NCBI RefSeq assembly: GCF_932294415.1
Contig: NC_065536.1
Span: forward strand, 32,941,354-33,005,353
Origin: Quercus robur
Taxonomy: Eukaryota > Streptophyta > Magnoliopsida > Fagales > Fagaceae
Direction: 5' to 3'
DNA length: 64,000 nucleotides
Shown one piece after another: positions 1 through 11,400 of the stretch. Numbering within the stretch: position 1 is the first letter of the stretch; each line of letters starts with the position of its first letter. A program made the position numbers and the translations under genes. The notes beneath the pieces are model-generated. The model made no database searches. It saw only the letters and a list, made by a program, of their open reading frames with translations, and was not told where the DNA came from.

Positions 1-2
1 TT

Positions 3-1671
3 TACTGTTATAAGCCCTCGGAGATAAAGAAGTCTGCTGGTTTTTACCAGTTCTCATCTAGGGGCTCTTATTACAGTTTAATAAAGGGTCGTAGCTTGTC
101 TGACAGACTCTGGAAAAAAGAATTTTTTATTATTTCTGGAAATTGGGCTAGGGACTTAGCTGATGTGGGTAATTCCCCCTTCCCACCTTTTACCAGCCCT
201 CTAGGTCATCTTCGTCCTGAGGGTATGTTTCCTTTCCATTTTATTTTGTTTCTATTTTCATGTCTTCAATCTTTCAATTGTCTAACCCTTTCCTTTGGTG
301 ATGCAGTTGTTGTTCGTCCACGCTTGGACAAATTTTACTTGGATTGGATTGACGAAGTTTGTACCTTCCCTGGGAGAACTTTTCACGATCTGGTTACTCT
401 CAGTCGTCTAGCAGCTTGGGGACTTGGTCCAGTACCTACTGTTGAAAATCTCAGTCATGAAGAGACTACTCGTCGAAGTAAGTATCGTTCACTCTATTTC
501 ATTTCTTTTCTTTTTCTTTTCTTTTTTCTTAAAATTTGATTTTCCTCGTCGCAGGGATAACTATAATGAGGTAAAACAAAGAAAAAACCATAACTAGTGG
601 GGACGAAGATGTTACTGCAACCCCAATTGCACCACCAGTTGTCCAAGTGACTTTCGTCCAGTCAGGGAAGAGAAAGTCTAAGTCGATATCCAGTGCCGTG
701 GACCTGGACGACCTTTCAAGTCGTTGAGGTCCCAAGAAGCAAAAGCCTGGTAAGACTTCTCTTCCTAAGTTTCCCAAGTTTACACCCCCGACGGTGAACC
801 TGGACGACCCTCCAGTTGATATAGAGCCTGTCCAAACAGTCCATCCCGTCCAGACTGATCCTCCTCCCCCTCCAATCAAAACTTCTCGTAGGCCTAATTC
901 GTCAGAGCCATTTGATCGTCCTTCTAACCTGGTGCTGGACAAGAGCTACGCATGAAGGATGTTCAAAGGAATCGTCACTGAGCATGAAGTCAATGAATGC
1001 TACAACATGTCAGTGAAAGAATTTGAATGCTCTGGCATCCATGACCTCTTTAAGGTCAGTGTTTCACTCGTCCTTGCGTGTCTTCATTCATTTTTTTTTT
1101 TTTTGAATAGGATGTCTAACTTCCCTTCGTCCATACACAGGCTATGTCAAAATTTTATACAGCAACCTGCCAGGCTAAGGAGCTCGCTACAAAGGCTAAG
1201 ACTGCTAAGGACAAAGCTAAGGAGCTGAACAATGAAATTCTGCTAAAAAAGGGGGAAGTGCTTAGGTTGACTGAAGATTTTAATCGTCTGTAAGGAAGTG
1301 AGACGAAGCTGAAAAACGAGGTGGAAGAGCTTAAAGCTGATAATATAAAGAAAGATACTCGTATCGTCTATCTCGAGGGACAAGTTTTTGAGTTTGTCTC
1401 GTCCTTAAAGAAAGCACGTGGAGAAGCCATAGTAGCCTTCAAGAAGTCTGCCAAGTACAAGAAGGCTTTAGACAGCCACTATGCAGCTGGCTATGAGGAC
1501 TTTCATGCTGATGCTAAGGAAACATATACTGAATTGGACTTTGATTCTTTCAAGCTTCCACTTGCTAATAAAAGCTCCTTGCTGCAGACGAGTTCTAAGG
1601 ACGTCAACATAATGGACGATGCTAACAATGAAGTGACTCAAGACGACCCCAAGACTAGCTTACCCAAGTGA
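3..1671 (+). pseudogene. Antisense gene of the retroelement (PF04195-like protein with coiled coil), 5' end cut
   Basis: The frame is open from the window edge (base 3) to about 223 and resumes after apparent introns. Candidate introns are about 224-303 (GTATGT...TGATGCAG), 478-554 (GTAAGT...GTCGCAG) and 1053-1140 (GTCAGT...ACACAG), each with a pyrimidine-rich tail. Encoded segments are, in order: a globular domain ending in a WKKEFFI...GNWA block, a Pro-rich basic linker (about 560-950), and a long Lys/Glu/Ala coiled coil (1141-1500) with an acidic end and stop at 1671. The first segment aligns by eye with the C-terminal part of the antisense protein at 44650-45375, which carries the putative gypsy type transposon domain (PF04195). 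In-frame stops near 725, 953 and 1292 mark decay. The function of this family is not known. Confidence 0.75.
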
Positions 1672-2793
1672 TTATATTTTCCTTAGAAAATTTATTTTAC
1701 TTTTATTTGGAAGTGCCCGTTGTTTTGGGCTTTGTTTTTGCTTCTTTTATTCAAGTTTATTTAAGTACAATTATCTCGTCTAAGGTTATGGACAAGCCTT
1801 ATATACAATTAATTATATTTACATAATTTTTAAGGGTTTTTTAGACGTGGGTCGTCCACCCTTCTTTACATTCTATGAATGAATGAATGTTTTCCATTTT
1901 CACCTTTCATTATGTTTGAATACATTTACAGCTTTATGTATGAACTTTATTTACATTGTCCATACTATTTCTATGGCTATGTGGTTTGTCCACTTAGGAA
2001 ATCATTTTATCTCGTCTTGAGTATATGGGTGAATTTCTTATTATATCACCGAAATAGAGCAAAATGAATCCTTTAGCCATGAAGTGCAGCTCGTCTATGA
2101 ATGACGTTCCTCTTGGCTAGCTTTATTCGTTATTCAAATTTAGGGACGACCATATTTCCGTCCTTGGTAAAATTGTTCCTAGCAATTGCTCGTCCATGTA
2201 TTGGATTGTTATGCTGGTTAGGTTCGTCTATGAGCTCGTGCTTTTACACGATCTTTATTCATCCATGGTTTGGACGATCATTCCTTAGGTTTCATCTTGT
2301 CTTAAGCTTTAGACGGACGTACCTTAGGTTTATTCTTTGTTTTATTTTTACTTTAAGGAAAGCTTATGGACGATACATCCTTGCGTCCAAGGATTTTATT
2401 CGTCCTTGCTCATTTCACCTCTCGTGGATCATTCTGAATGAATTTACAAAAAATAAAGGTTTCCCATACAATTATGTATATACTTGAAAATACATCATAT
2501 ATATATTTGGAAAACCAAACTTATGCAAACATTCGTCCACAGACATGGCACATGCTTGAGAGCTAGTGCCTTTAGGGAATTAAAAATACTTACACACAAA
2601 TTCGTCCATGAATAGTACAAAAGTGAAATACTAATGTACTTTCTAGGGGATTATTGAAATACTCAAAACACATAGTAGTAGTAAACAAACAAACACGAGA
2701 ATACTAAATTCCACTCGTCCAGGTATCTCGTCCGTGGCCACTTTCATCCAAAGTCAGCATTTATTGATAGTATTTCCTTAGGTGCTCAACATT
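1672..2793. other. Non-coding spacer between antisense gene and pol
   Basis: I found no credible coding sequence. The stretch is AT-rich and punctuated by copies of TCGTCCA or TCGTCTA (about 1850, 2091, 2190, 2224, 2399, 2531, 2602, 2717 and 2730), the reverse complement of the GGACGA motif seen elsewhere in the element. The two genes converge here, so it probably contains both 3' ends. Confidence 0.6.
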
Positions 2794-5690
2794 TCAAGGG
2801 TGTTCTAGCCTCTGTCCATCCAAAGCTTCCAAATAGTAGGATCCTTGCCTCTTGCAGTTGATAACCCTATAAGGTCCTTCCCAATTTGGTCCCAATTTCC
2901 CGTAGGCCAAGTTTCTTGTTGCCAAGGTAACCCTCTTCAGGACGAGATCCCCAATATTGAAGCGTCTGGGCTTCACAATAGCATTATATTGTCTTGCCAT
3001 AAGATTTTTGTACCTTGCTGTTCTCTGTTCTGCATCCATCCTCACCTCGTCCATAAGGTCAAGGTTAAGACGGAGCTGTTCTTCGTTTTCTTCAGCTTGA
3101 TACTTCTTCACTCTGTGGCTGGCCATATGTACTTCTGCTAGTATAACCGCCTCACTTCCATAGGCTAGTTTAAAAGGAGTTTCCCCTGTGGGAGTTCTCA
3201 CTGTCATTCTGTAAGCCCACAAAACACCTGGTAACTCATTCGGCCATACTCCCTTTGCCCCTTCAAGCCGAGTCTTGATGATCTTCAACAAGGATCAGTT
3301 TGCTACATTTGCCTGGCCATTGGCCTATGGGTGGGAGGGTGAGGAGTAATGGTTCTTGATTCCAAGTTGTTCACAAAATTCCCTGAAAGGTGTGTTATCG
3401 AACTGTCGTCCATTGTCAGACACTAGTACCCTAGGTACCCCGAATCTACATACAATGTTCTTCTAGACGAAGTTCTTGACATTTTGTTGTGTAATTTTTG
3501 CCAAGGGTTTGGCTTCCACCCATTTAGTGAAATAATCTATTCCTACCACCAAAAACTTCATTTGCCTAGTTCCAGTTGGAAAGGGCCCCAAAATATCCAA
3601 TCCTCATTGTGCGAAAGGCTAAGGGGCCATCATTGGTGTAAGATACTCTGCTGGTTGTCTAGGAATGTTACTGAAGCGCTGACATTGATCACATACCTTA
3701 ACATATGCCTTAGCATCAGCTTGGATGGTTGGCCAATAGTATCCGCTATGAATGACTTTATGGACGAGTGATCTGGCTCCTAAATGGTTACCACATGCTC
3801 CTTCATGAACCTCCCTCAACATGTAATTCGCCTCGTTTGGAGCTAAACACCTTATGAAAGGCTGGAAAAAACCTCTTTTGTATAACACTTCGTCCATAAG
3901 GATGTACCTGGCTGATTTAACCCTGAGCTTCCTGGCTTCGTCTTTCTCCTCTGGAAGCCTTCCGTCCTTCAAGTATGACACTATTGGGGTCATCCAATTT
4001 TCATCACCCTCTATCTGCAACATTTTTGGGAGGTCTATACTTGGCATGTATTGTACTTCATCCAACTCGTCCATTGCTTCATTCGCGGAGGCTTCCTTTG
4101 CCAGAGTATTTGCTTCCACATTCTCTTCCCTTGGGATTTGAATGAAATCAGCTTCTTTGAATTTATTCACAAGGCGTACTACCTTCTTTAAATATCTCTT
4201 CATTCTATCTTCCTTGGCTTCACATGTCCCATTTACTTGGCCTATGACCAACTGAGAGTCTCCCAAGACAAGTATTGAGTTTACTTCTACAGATTTAGCC
4301 AATTCCAATCCCTTTAAAAGGGCTTCATATTCCACTTCATTATTAGTGGTTTGGTATTGCAAACGAACCTTGTGCTTTAATTTGTCTCCTTTTGGTGACT
4401 GCAAAACAACTCCTATACCTCCAGCATGTAGTGTAGACGATCCATCTACATGGACGACCCATTTTTTATTGTCCTCTCTTTCGCCTAAGTCCTCATAACT
4501 TGGAGTGAACTCTGCAATGAAATCTGTCAGGGCTTGGGCCTTTATTGCATTTCTCAGTTGGTACCGAATGTCAAATTCACTAAGTTCGACTGCCCATTGA
4601 ATCAGTCGTCCTGCAGCTTCCAACTTGTTCATTGCCTTCTTAAGCGGATGGTCCGTCATGACATTGATGACATGAACTTGGAAGTAATGTCTTAACTTTC
4701 TAGAAGCTGTTATTAGTGCAAAAGCCAACTTCTCTATCAATGGGTACCTTCCTTCTACTCCTCTGAGTGCTCGGCTAGTGTAATACACGGGTTTTTGCAC
4801 CTTTCCTTCCTCCCTGATTAGCGCTGAATTCACGGCATGTGGAGACACCGCTAAGTACAGATACAGTTCCTCTCCTTGCACGGACAAACTTAATAATGAA
4901 GCCGTAGTGAGATAATCCTTTAGATCTTGGAAGGCCTTTTGACATTTGTCCGTCCATTTGAACGCCTTCCTGAGGACTTTAAAGAAGGGTAAACATTTGT
5001 CTGTGGCTTTCAAAACAAACCTGTTCAAAGCAGTAACTCGCCCAGTGAGGGATTGGACTTCCTTGATATTCTTTGGTGGTTCCATGTTCAATATGGCTTG
5101 GATCTTGTCTGGATTTGCTTTAATTCCTCTTTGCGAAACCATGAACCCCAGAAACTTTCCCGACGATACTCCGAATGCACATTTACTTAGGTTCAGTTTC
5201 ATCTTATATCGCCTAAGTGTTTCAAAGGTTTCCTGTAGATCGTCCAAATGGCTTCCCTCGTCTAGGCTCTTCACAAGCATGTCGTCGACATAGACCTCTA
5301 TATTCCATCCTATCTGTGTACGGAACATGTGATTAACCAACCTTTGATAAGTTGCCCCTGCATTTTTTAGACCAAAGGGCATCACCTTATAACAAAATAA
5401 ACCTTGACTGGTAATAAAGGAGGTCTTTTCCTGGTCAACTTCGTCCATCTTTATCTGATTATATCCTGAGAAGGCATCTATGAAACTCAACAACTGATGG
5501 CCAACTGTAGAATCCACCAATTGATCAATGTGTGGCAAAGGATAACTATTCTTAGGGCAAGCCTTGTTCAAATCAGTGAAGTCTACACACATTCTCCACT
5601 TGCCATTTCCTTTCTTCACCATCACCACATTGGCTAACCAATTCGGGTAATAGACTTCCTTAATAAACTATGCTGTGGTTAGTTTTTGAA
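2794..5690 (-). pseudogene. pol: RT - RNase H - archaeal-type RNase H - integrase, broken
   Basis: The frame 5628-3619 (669 codons) is open. It contains an RT with the YVDDMLVKS catalytic motif, a first RNase H near residues 240-345, and a second RNase H beginning VHVDGSS near residue 395 with TTNNEVEYEALLKGLELA. The integrase HHCC zinc region follows (HEGACGNHLGAR and CDQCQ). A stop lies just upstream near 5660. The integrase core (about 3620-3290) is interrupted by several stops. The third catalytic residue, normally Glu in an ANGQAE-type motif, reads Asn. The C-terminal part (3291-2794) is open again and includes GETPFKLAYG. Two RNase H domains are diagnostic of the Tat/Ogre lineage. Confidence 0.92.
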
Positions 5691-5856
5691 CCTCTTCCTT
5701 GATTGCCTTATTTTGCTTAGGAGCAAACACCCTCTTCTTCTAACGAACAGGCTTAGAAAAGGGGTACACATTCAATCGATGAGTGATTACACTTGGATCG
5801 ATTCCTGGCATGTCGTCATGACTCCATGCAAAAACATCGATACTTTTTCTCAGGAA

Positions 5857-6660
5857 CTAGATGAGGTCTTTTCTTGCCTTCTCCTTCATACTTGTTCCAA
5901 TTCTGGTGAATTTCTCGGGATCATCTTCTTGCAAAAGAACATCTTTCAGCACTTCAATGGGCTTTGCAACAACCCTTCTCTCCTCAATACTCATTGTTTG
6001 CACCTGCACGTCCAAAGCCATCATGGCTAAATAACATTCTTTAGCTACCAACTGATCTCCTTGTGCTTGTCCTATCCCGTACTTCGTAGAGAATTTGACT
6101 GATAGATGGTAGGTAGATGTTATCGCCTTCCAACTGTTCAAAGTTAGTCTTCCAATAATAGCATTGTATGAGGACAAACAATCCACCACGAGGAAATTGA
6201 CTTTCTTAGTTATCTGCTGCGGGTATGATCCCACCACTACAGGTAATGTAATGGTGCCTACGGGTTGCACCTTCATTCCTCCAAACCCTATCAATGGTGA
6301 GCACACTGGACGAAGTTGATCCCGCCCAAGCCTCATCTGTTGGAAGGCAGGGTAGTACAATATATCTGCTGAACTTCCATTATCTACTAGCACTCTCCTG
6401 GTTGTATAATCTGCAATTAGCAGAGTAATTACAATTGCATCGTCATGTGGGTGATGGATCCTTTCAGCCTCTTCGTCGGTGAATGAAATAGCCGGCTCGT
6501 CCATTGATCTCGTCCTTGGTGATCGTCCAGAGAGTTGGACATTTTGCACCACTTTGAGATATGTCTTCTTTGACTTGGAAGACTGCCCCGTCGAAGTCCC
6601 TCCTATGATAACCCTAATCTCTTCTAGTGGGGGTTGAGATGATTCTTCCATCTTTCCCAT
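5857..6660 (-). pseudogene. Retroelement aspartic protease region
   Basis: An open frame of 267 codons lies between gag and RT. The active-site motif VLVDNGSSADILYY is near residue 92. In most retropepsins this is DTG or DSG, and the DNG form also occurs in the second element in this window, so it is likely family-specific. A second conserved block, YNAIIGR, lies near residue 166, as in Tat-lineage proteases. The enzyme would cleave the Gag-Pol polyprotein. This stretch is intact, but the frames before and after it are not, so it cannot be made as part of a polyprotein here. Confidence 0.85.
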
Positions 6661-7896
6661 TCAACTTCTCATCTTTATGATCCCTTCCAACAAAGTGCCT
6701 CAACTTTCCTTGTCTAATGAGATTCTTGATTTGCTGCTTCAGGTCATAACATTCGTCCATGTCATGCCCATGGTCCCTATGGAAGCGACAATATTTATTC
6801 TTATTGTGCTTATTGGGATCTCCTTTCATCTTCTATGGCCATTTAAAGAATGGTCATCTTTAATTTGCATAAGCACCTGATCGAGTGGAGTGTTTAGGGG
6901 CGTGTAGTTTTGACTTCTTCTTGAGGGACCCGTCTTCCTATTATCTCATTCCTTCTTATCTTCCATTCATCCCTTCTTTGGACGAAGGCCTTGTTTCGAG
7001 TGGCATGCAGGGTGCGCTTCCATCCTTTCAGATATTTTCCTCTTCTTGGTTTTGATCGCATATTCTGCATTCATAAAGTTCTGGGCCGAATGGACGAGCT
7101 CAGCCATGGATTGAGGCTCCTTCTCATATAGCTTGTGGATAAATAAATCAGAATTAACCCCATTATGGAAGGCCGCCAAGAGTAGCATGTCATCCACCTC
7201 GTCCACGGTTAAGGCTTCCCTGTTAAAACAAGTGATGAAGGAGCGCAAGCTTTCATTCTTTCCTTGTTCTATGGTTAATAGACTGGACGAAGAGCGTTTG
7301 TGCCTCTGCCCTCCGATGAAATTATTGACAAACAACTTACTCAATTCTTCAAATGAACTCACTGTGTTCGGGGGGTATTTTGCTGAACCACACTCGTGCC
7401 GGTCCTTTGAGAGTGGTAGGGAAGGCTCTACACATAATCTCGTCCGGGACTCCTTGAAGGTGCATGGTAGTCTTGAAAGTTGCTATGTGATCAAATGGGC
7501 ATGTGCTCCATCATATGAATCCAATGAAGGCATCTTGAACTTTGGGGGTAAGGGGTGACCGTTGATGGAAGCCGTGGAAGGGGAATATGTTCGGTGGACT
7601 AAATCCTCCACTGGATTTTCCCTTCTCATGTTCTCCCTCATCTCCGCCATAACCTTTCTCATCTGATCCATTTCCCTTTCCAGTTGTGGCACCCTTCTAG
7701 ATGTGGTACCCCTTGATTGGCTTTTTGGTTCAGCATTTTCCCTATCTTCCTGATTTTGGGCTTGACCTTCAGCGTACCCCTCATAGTGTTGCTTCTTCAA
7801 ATTAATCTCCCTTATCAATTCTTGATTCTGTCGGGTTAACTCCGCCATAGCGGCTGCCATAGAATGCATGTGTTGAACAAAGGATTGTGGCATCAC
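6614..7896 (-). pseudogene. gag pseudogene of the first Tat-type element
   Basis: The N-terminal part (7896-7483) is a coiled-coil-like, Gln/Glu/Arg-rich region. A retrotransposon gag core follows, including a block near 7400 with RAFPTTLKGPAR and LRSFITCFNREAL at about 7240. A C-terminal piece (6829-6614) carries the CxFHRDHGHxxxxCxxLK motif typical of this gag clade. The reading frame is broken at least twice (near 7500 and 7365) and by stops near 6967 and 6830. The gag core would form the particle that packages element RNA. The frame breaks make this copy non-functional. Confidence 0.85.
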
Positions 7897-8018
7897 TGGG
7901 GCTGATTGACGGTCACGTTAGGGATTGCTTGAAGCATCCCTACTTTCTTGATGGCCTGGGCTGGTAGCCCTTGACCCTTTATCGTAGAAAGACAAATTGC
8001 AAAGCAATCGGACTGTCT

Positions 8019-8038
8019 TCCCCACAGACGACACCAAC
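8019..8038 (-). promoter_or_regulatory. Primer binding site of the first element
   Basis: Directly after the LTR end, the minus strand reads TTGGTGTCGTCTGTGGGGA. It resembles the TGGCGCC-type site, complementary to the 3' end of tRNA-Asp, used by many plant Ty3/gypsy elements, with one difference in the first eight bases. The second element has TTGGCGCCGTATGTGGGA at the same place. Confidence 0.75.
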
Positions 8039-8685
8039 TGATATCACACAGAATCAGTAGGTTGAACGCTCCGGCTTTGGTGGGCCACTGGTGACTGTGG
8101 AAGGTCTACAAAAATGAACATGCAATCAAAAGGGAACCGGAGTTGACCGGCTAAAAACCCTCCAATGGCAAAGTTAGTCTCTCACAGGAATGGATTTCCA
8201 ACTTTTTGGGAGTAAAGTATTAGAATGTTCTTACCTTCGTTTGGTTCAGACCGGTCCTTTATATTGAGACCCTGGAGACGGTTATTTACCTAATAACTTC
8301 CCCAAGATTCGTGGAAGCCAATGAGTCTGGACATAACTTCCTCAACGGCTACAGAAGTTGTAACCGCTAACGGAAGTTAACTTATTCGAGGAATTCATGG
8401 CGATAATTAGGGGCTTAGTAACCATTCTAAAGTGTTGAAAGTTTTCTAAGTGTTGCGTGTTCGTCCGTCCATTGTATGGACGATTTGGTCATCCCTGGAC
8501 ATCTGATCATTGTCCATGGACAACCTATTTATCGTCCATGAGAGACTTCATCGTTCATGAGCGATATTCTCGTCCATGAACATCTTTTCTTCTCCTTGGG
8601 TGATTCCTGATCTTGTTTGCTCTATTGGCCCTGGACGATCCTTATGGGCGAATTGGAGATGAACTAATTTTTCTCTATCCCATCA
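8039..8685 (-). repeat. 5' LTR of the first Tat-type element (647 bp)
   Basis: On the minus strand the segment begins TGATGGGATAG and ends TGATATCA, immediately followed by the primer binding site. Its length matches the 646-bp LTRs of the element at 40267-46494, and both families start TGATxGGATA. The LTR is rich in the motif ATGGACGA and its variants (for example around 8461-8580 read in reverse). The partner LTR is outside the window, so age cannot be estimated. Confidence 0.85.
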
Positions 8686-9453
8686 ATATCTATTCTTTAA
8701 AATGAGGAATATACATTCTTTATTAAAAGCACTGAATCCATATTCCTCTATTTAACGTAATACGCTCTATTAAAAAAATTCTCAAAATCCCCCATTACCT
8801 GCTTCTTCTCCAAAATTTCGTCTCCTTCCTCTTCGAAATTTTCTATCTCCCTCCTCTCTAAAATTTTAATCTCCCTCTACTAGAGATCTATCTATATAAG
8901 TATTGCCTTTCTCTCACCCTCAGCTGCTTCTGTCTTTTGTTTTTTGCTACTAGAGATTTATTTCTACAAGTACTACCTTTTTCTCACCCTTAGTTGCTAC
9001 TCTCTTCTCAGGATATTTTTTCTACCCCTAGCTCTACAATTTCTACAGGTACTGCCTCTTTTGTTGGTGTCCTTATTGTTTCTGTTATCCATAACAATTT
9101 CAAATTTGCCATATTTGTTATTTGTATAGTTATGGGGTTGAAATTGTCTCTCATGTATGATACTACCCATATGCCATTAATGTGTGGATTGCAAGCACAA
9201 TGCAATTCACCATAGTTTTTGCATTGATTCTCTCATTTTTATTTTTTATTGTGTGTGTGATTCTTTATACTTTGCTTTATAGTGTAATAAGAAATAGCAC
9301 TTCCTTATGCTCTGTGATTTCTAAAGTGTGTGTATGTGTGTGTGTTTCTCTACCTTTTGCTTTATGTTTTGTGATTTCTATAATATTCTATATATATTGC
9401 TAGATCAACCACTAAATTAATTTTAAAGCACTTCCTTTTTTAAAAAAGTAAAT
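8686..9453. other. Flank with a 70-bp local duplication, no gene
   Basis: The segment is pyrimidine-rich. A unit starting CTACTAGAGAT at about 8877 is repeated with changes at about 8947 and partly again near 9030, a tandem duplication of about 70 bp. A short TG microsatellite lies at 9324-9346. No gene is supported. Confidence 0.55.
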
Positions 9454-9456
9454 TTA

Positions 9457-9660
9457 GGTGGCGTTTGGGTATTGCGTTTTCTGCGGTGCATTTCCTGCGT
9501 TTTTTTTTTTTTCCTAGACGTGCGTTTGGCACTGTTCATTGTCCATGAACAGTGATTTTAGGCTTATGAACAGTGCCAAACGCGTGAACAGTAACTTTTT
9601 TATTTTTTATTTTTTATTGTTTTCAGTTTTCAGCAAAATAAATGGTATCCAAATGGACCC
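9457..9660. mobile_element. Short TIR element (MITE) with TTA target duplication
   Basis: The 204-bp segment begins GGTGGCGTTTGGGTA. Its end, read in reverse, begins GGGTCCATTTGGATACC, giving imperfect terminal inverted repeats. TTA occurs on both sides (9454-9456 and 9661-9663), as expected for Tourist/PIF-Harbinger-type insertions. The interior has a strong hairpin: GTGCGTTTGGCACTGTTCA and, inverted, GAACAGTGCCAAACGC. There is no coding capacity. Confidence 0.65.
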
Positions 9661-9968
9661 TTAGTGTTCAAGATTGGGAAAAATTGAGATTGAAAAATAG
9701 TAAAATTATCTCAACTACAGTCATTTATGTTTAATATTTTATTTAAATTATCATCTTGTTCAATTATTTAAATTGTGTGCAAATTTTGTTAATAGTATTG
9801 TAAATCTATTCAATGCTATTGTTTGCAATTATAACTTGTTTGAGTTTAGCCACAAGAAATAGGATAAAGAAAAGGCAATTGGTTTTGGTTGTGATGTTTT
9901 GGTTAAATATGTTGCACATTAGTAGTATGTTTTTTCAATTATTATGCTTTATAATAGAGTACTGTGTT

Positions 9969-11210
9969 TGAAAAATATCATTGAAGGCAGCATATGGTCA
10001 TGATTTTCATTTGAGGAGAGGGGAAATTCACTGTTTATACTATGAGAGTGACGAAACTTGCATTAACCAGCTTAGGATGAATATAAATACATTTACCAGA
10101 TTATGTGATATGCTTGAAAAAATAGGCCCCTTAAAAGATACAAAACACATGTTAGTAGATGAACAAGTTGCCATGTTCCTATATACACTAGCTCATCATG
10201 CAAAAAATTGAGTCATAAAACATCATTTTAGGCAATTAGGAGAGACAGCTAATAGACATTTCAATGATGTATTACATGTTGTCTTACATTTACAAGGAGA
10301 GTTATTTAATAAACCATAGCCAGTTCCAGAAAAATTTTCAAATGAGATATGGAAATGGTTTAAGGTATCCAACAACGTGAATTTTATTTTCAATTTATGA
10401 AGTAGAAATATAGAAGAATTGGCTAATTGCATTTTTTTTTGTAACTACAAAATTGTTTAGATGCATTAAATGGAACATATACTAGGGTGAGAGTGTCTTA
10501 AGAAGACAAACCTAGGTATCAAAATCATAAGGGGGAGATTGCCACAAATGTACTAGGAGTTTGCTCATGAAACATGCAATTTATTTATGTTTTGCTTGGT
10601 TAGGAAGGCTCTGCTGTTGATGGTAGAGTGCTTTGAAATGCAATTGGTAGGAAGAATTGATTGAGAGTTCCCCGAGGTAAGAGAAATAGGTTGCCTACTA
10701 ATTATTAATTTTTAAAAAATCATACACTCATTATATTAAAGACATTACAAAATATGGGTTATTACTATCTTGTTAATGCTAGCTATACAAATGGTGAGGG
10801 ATTTCTTGCCCTATACAAAGGACAACGATATCACTTAAATGATTGGAGAGATGGACAATAATCAAGAACCCCAGAAGAGTTCTTTAGTATGAAACATTCC
10901 TCAGTTAGGAATCTAATAGAGATATTTTGGATTGCTTAAAATGCAATGGGCGATTCTTAGGAGTCCTTTATTCTTTCCAATTAAGACACAAAGTCAGATT
11001 ATTATGACATGTTGCCTTCTCCATAACTTCATAAAAAGAGTGATGCTTGTGGACCCATTAGAAAATGAATTGGACAATCATGAGCAATTGACTGAAGGAT
11101 TTAAAGGTGATCCAATAACACATATTGAATGGAGTGGATGGAGAACCAATTTGGCAAATGAAATGATTAATACATGGAATATAGGAGAGAAATTTAGTGT
11201 AATAATATAA
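9969..11210 (+). pseudogene. PIF/Harbinger transposase, decayed
   Basis: The N-terminal part (about 9981-10330) matches the plant Harbinger helical region: RMNINTFTRLCDMLE, then EQVAMFLYTLAHHAKN, then a stop where Arg or Cys is usual. The DDE nuclease follows (about 10440-11210). The first catalytic Asp of the usual LDGTY motif reads Asn (ALNGTY). A second block has VDGRVL. The terminal block SVRNLIERYFGLLKMQWAILRSP keeps the catalytic Glu. A probable intron starts at GTAAGAG (about 10674) and ends near 10750. At least five stops interrupt the frame. The protein would cut and join element ends at TTA targets. This copy cannot. Confidence 0.88.
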
Positions 11211-11400
11211 TACTTTGGTTTGTGACTTTTCCATGTATGGTTCTCCTGAGTTAATAAAGTTTTTTATTATCCAGTAATTGCATTGATGTTTAACTATTTA
11301 TTATGTGCATTTAAGCGTCTACATATTATTTACATTTTATTTTATCATCTTGCCATTTTTTGTTAGTATTTTAGCTACATTATGATTTGTCTTTTTAGAT

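Larger units (their letters stand above)
1..8685 (-). mobile_element. Ty3/gypsy LTR retrotransposon, Tat/Ogre lineage, 3' end outside window
   Basis: Reading on the minus strand, the order is 5' LTR (8039-8685), primer binding site, gag, protease, RT, two RNase H domains, integrase, a non-coding stretch, and then a gene on the opposite strand (3-1671). A second, archaeal-type RNase H between RT-RNase H and integrase, plus an antisense gene near the 3' LTR, are known traits of the Tat lineage. The 3' LTR, polypurine tract and left target duplication would lie left of base 1. The coding parts have frameshifts and stops, so this copy is not autonomous. The bases just outside the 5' LTR (ATATC, 8686-8690) would be one target duplication but cannot be checked here. 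Confidence 0.93.

Noticed and set aside
529..942. Open frame of 137 codons on the minus strand
   Set aside because: It lies opposite the Pro-rich linker of the antisense gene, has a low-complexity Gly/Ser composition, and matches nothing I recognise.
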